Shown piece by piece: positions 43,966 to 44,024 of a stretch of DNA of 44,024 nucleotides. Source of the DNA: Elusimicrobiota bacterium (lineage in GTDB: Bacteria > Elusimicrobiota > Elusimicrobia > UBA1565 > UBA9628); contig JACRNU010000082.1 in NCBI GenBank assembly GCA_016234805.1, forward strand, positions 1 through 44,024, given 5' to 3'. The position numbers were made by a program, and so were the translations under genes. Positions within the stretch are counted from its first letter, which is position 1. Each line of letters begins with the position of its first letter. Below the pieces are notes generated by a model. The model was given only the letters and a program-made list of their open reading frames with translations. It ran no database searches and was not told where the DNA came from.

Positions 43966-44024
43966 ATGGGGCTGGCATCGTCGCTTGTCTCCTTGGGCGA
44001 CGGCACGCTTCCGGCGTCGTTCGA
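43966..44024 (+). CDS. Possible start of a plus-strand gene cut by the window edge
   Basis: An ATG at 43966, preceded by a GAGAAGGGG ribosome-site-like stretch, opens a frame reading MGLASSLVSLGDGTLPASF to the right edge. Too little is visible to name it. It would be divergent from the TA-like pair. Confidence 0.35.
   Translation, partial: MGLASSLVSLGDGTLPASF

Overview
The window is GC-rich (roughly 64-68 % by eye) and reads as a chromosomal piece of a diderm, uncultivated-type bacterium. A PorV/PorQ-family protein, FecR-domain proteins paired with outer-membrane barrels, enormous propeller/FN3 surface proteins with a FlgD-like C-terminus, and an mtaB-HIT-rpsU-dnaG-rpoD order together recall Elusimicrobiota or a neighbouring lineage. 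This placement is an inference from gene content; no marker phylogeny could be run.

Left block (1-9326). One open frame on the minus strand starts at 8559 and runs off the left edge without a stop (at least 2853 codons). It fuses a TMTC-like multi-membrane GT-C glycosyltransferase, TPRs, 14 kelch motifs, two FN3 domains and a long right-handed beta-helix. Divergent from it is a RelE-type toxin with a small partner antitoxin (8827-9326).

Central block (9328-36164), the most unusual part. It is one minus-strand, mostly overlapping gene string: FecR protein A, outer-membrane barrel A, MNT nucleotidyltransferase, HEPN protein, a 6450-residue secreted multidomain giant, a PorV-like barrel, then a second FecR protein (frameshifted) and a second barrel homologous to the first pair. 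A sigma70-type promoter with a Crp/Fnr-like palindrome stands in front of the string. A second promoter, with almost no 5' leader, stands in front of the repeated FecR-barrel pair. I read this as a surface-display locus in which two FecR-barrel cassettes bracket a giant adhesin-like protein and its probable PorV-type export partner. A MNT/HEPN pair is spliced into the translational chain directly before the giant.

Right block (36252-44024). A short MscS-like membrane protein converges on a housekeeping operon that runs leftwards: an unknown protein and an AbiEii-like nucleotidyltransferase (a TA-like pair), mtaB, a HIT hydrolase, rpsU, dnaG, rpoD and a small membrane protein. Most junctions are 4-base ATGA/GTGA overlaps. 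A near-consensus promoter with operator-like repeats lies before the TA-like pair, so that pair may share its transcript with the macromolecular-synthesis genes.

The gaps longer than about 100 bases (8560-8826, 11887-11988, 36030-36251, 43758-43965) hold the regulatory elements listed. No tRNA, rRNA, CRISPR array or insertion sequence was seen.
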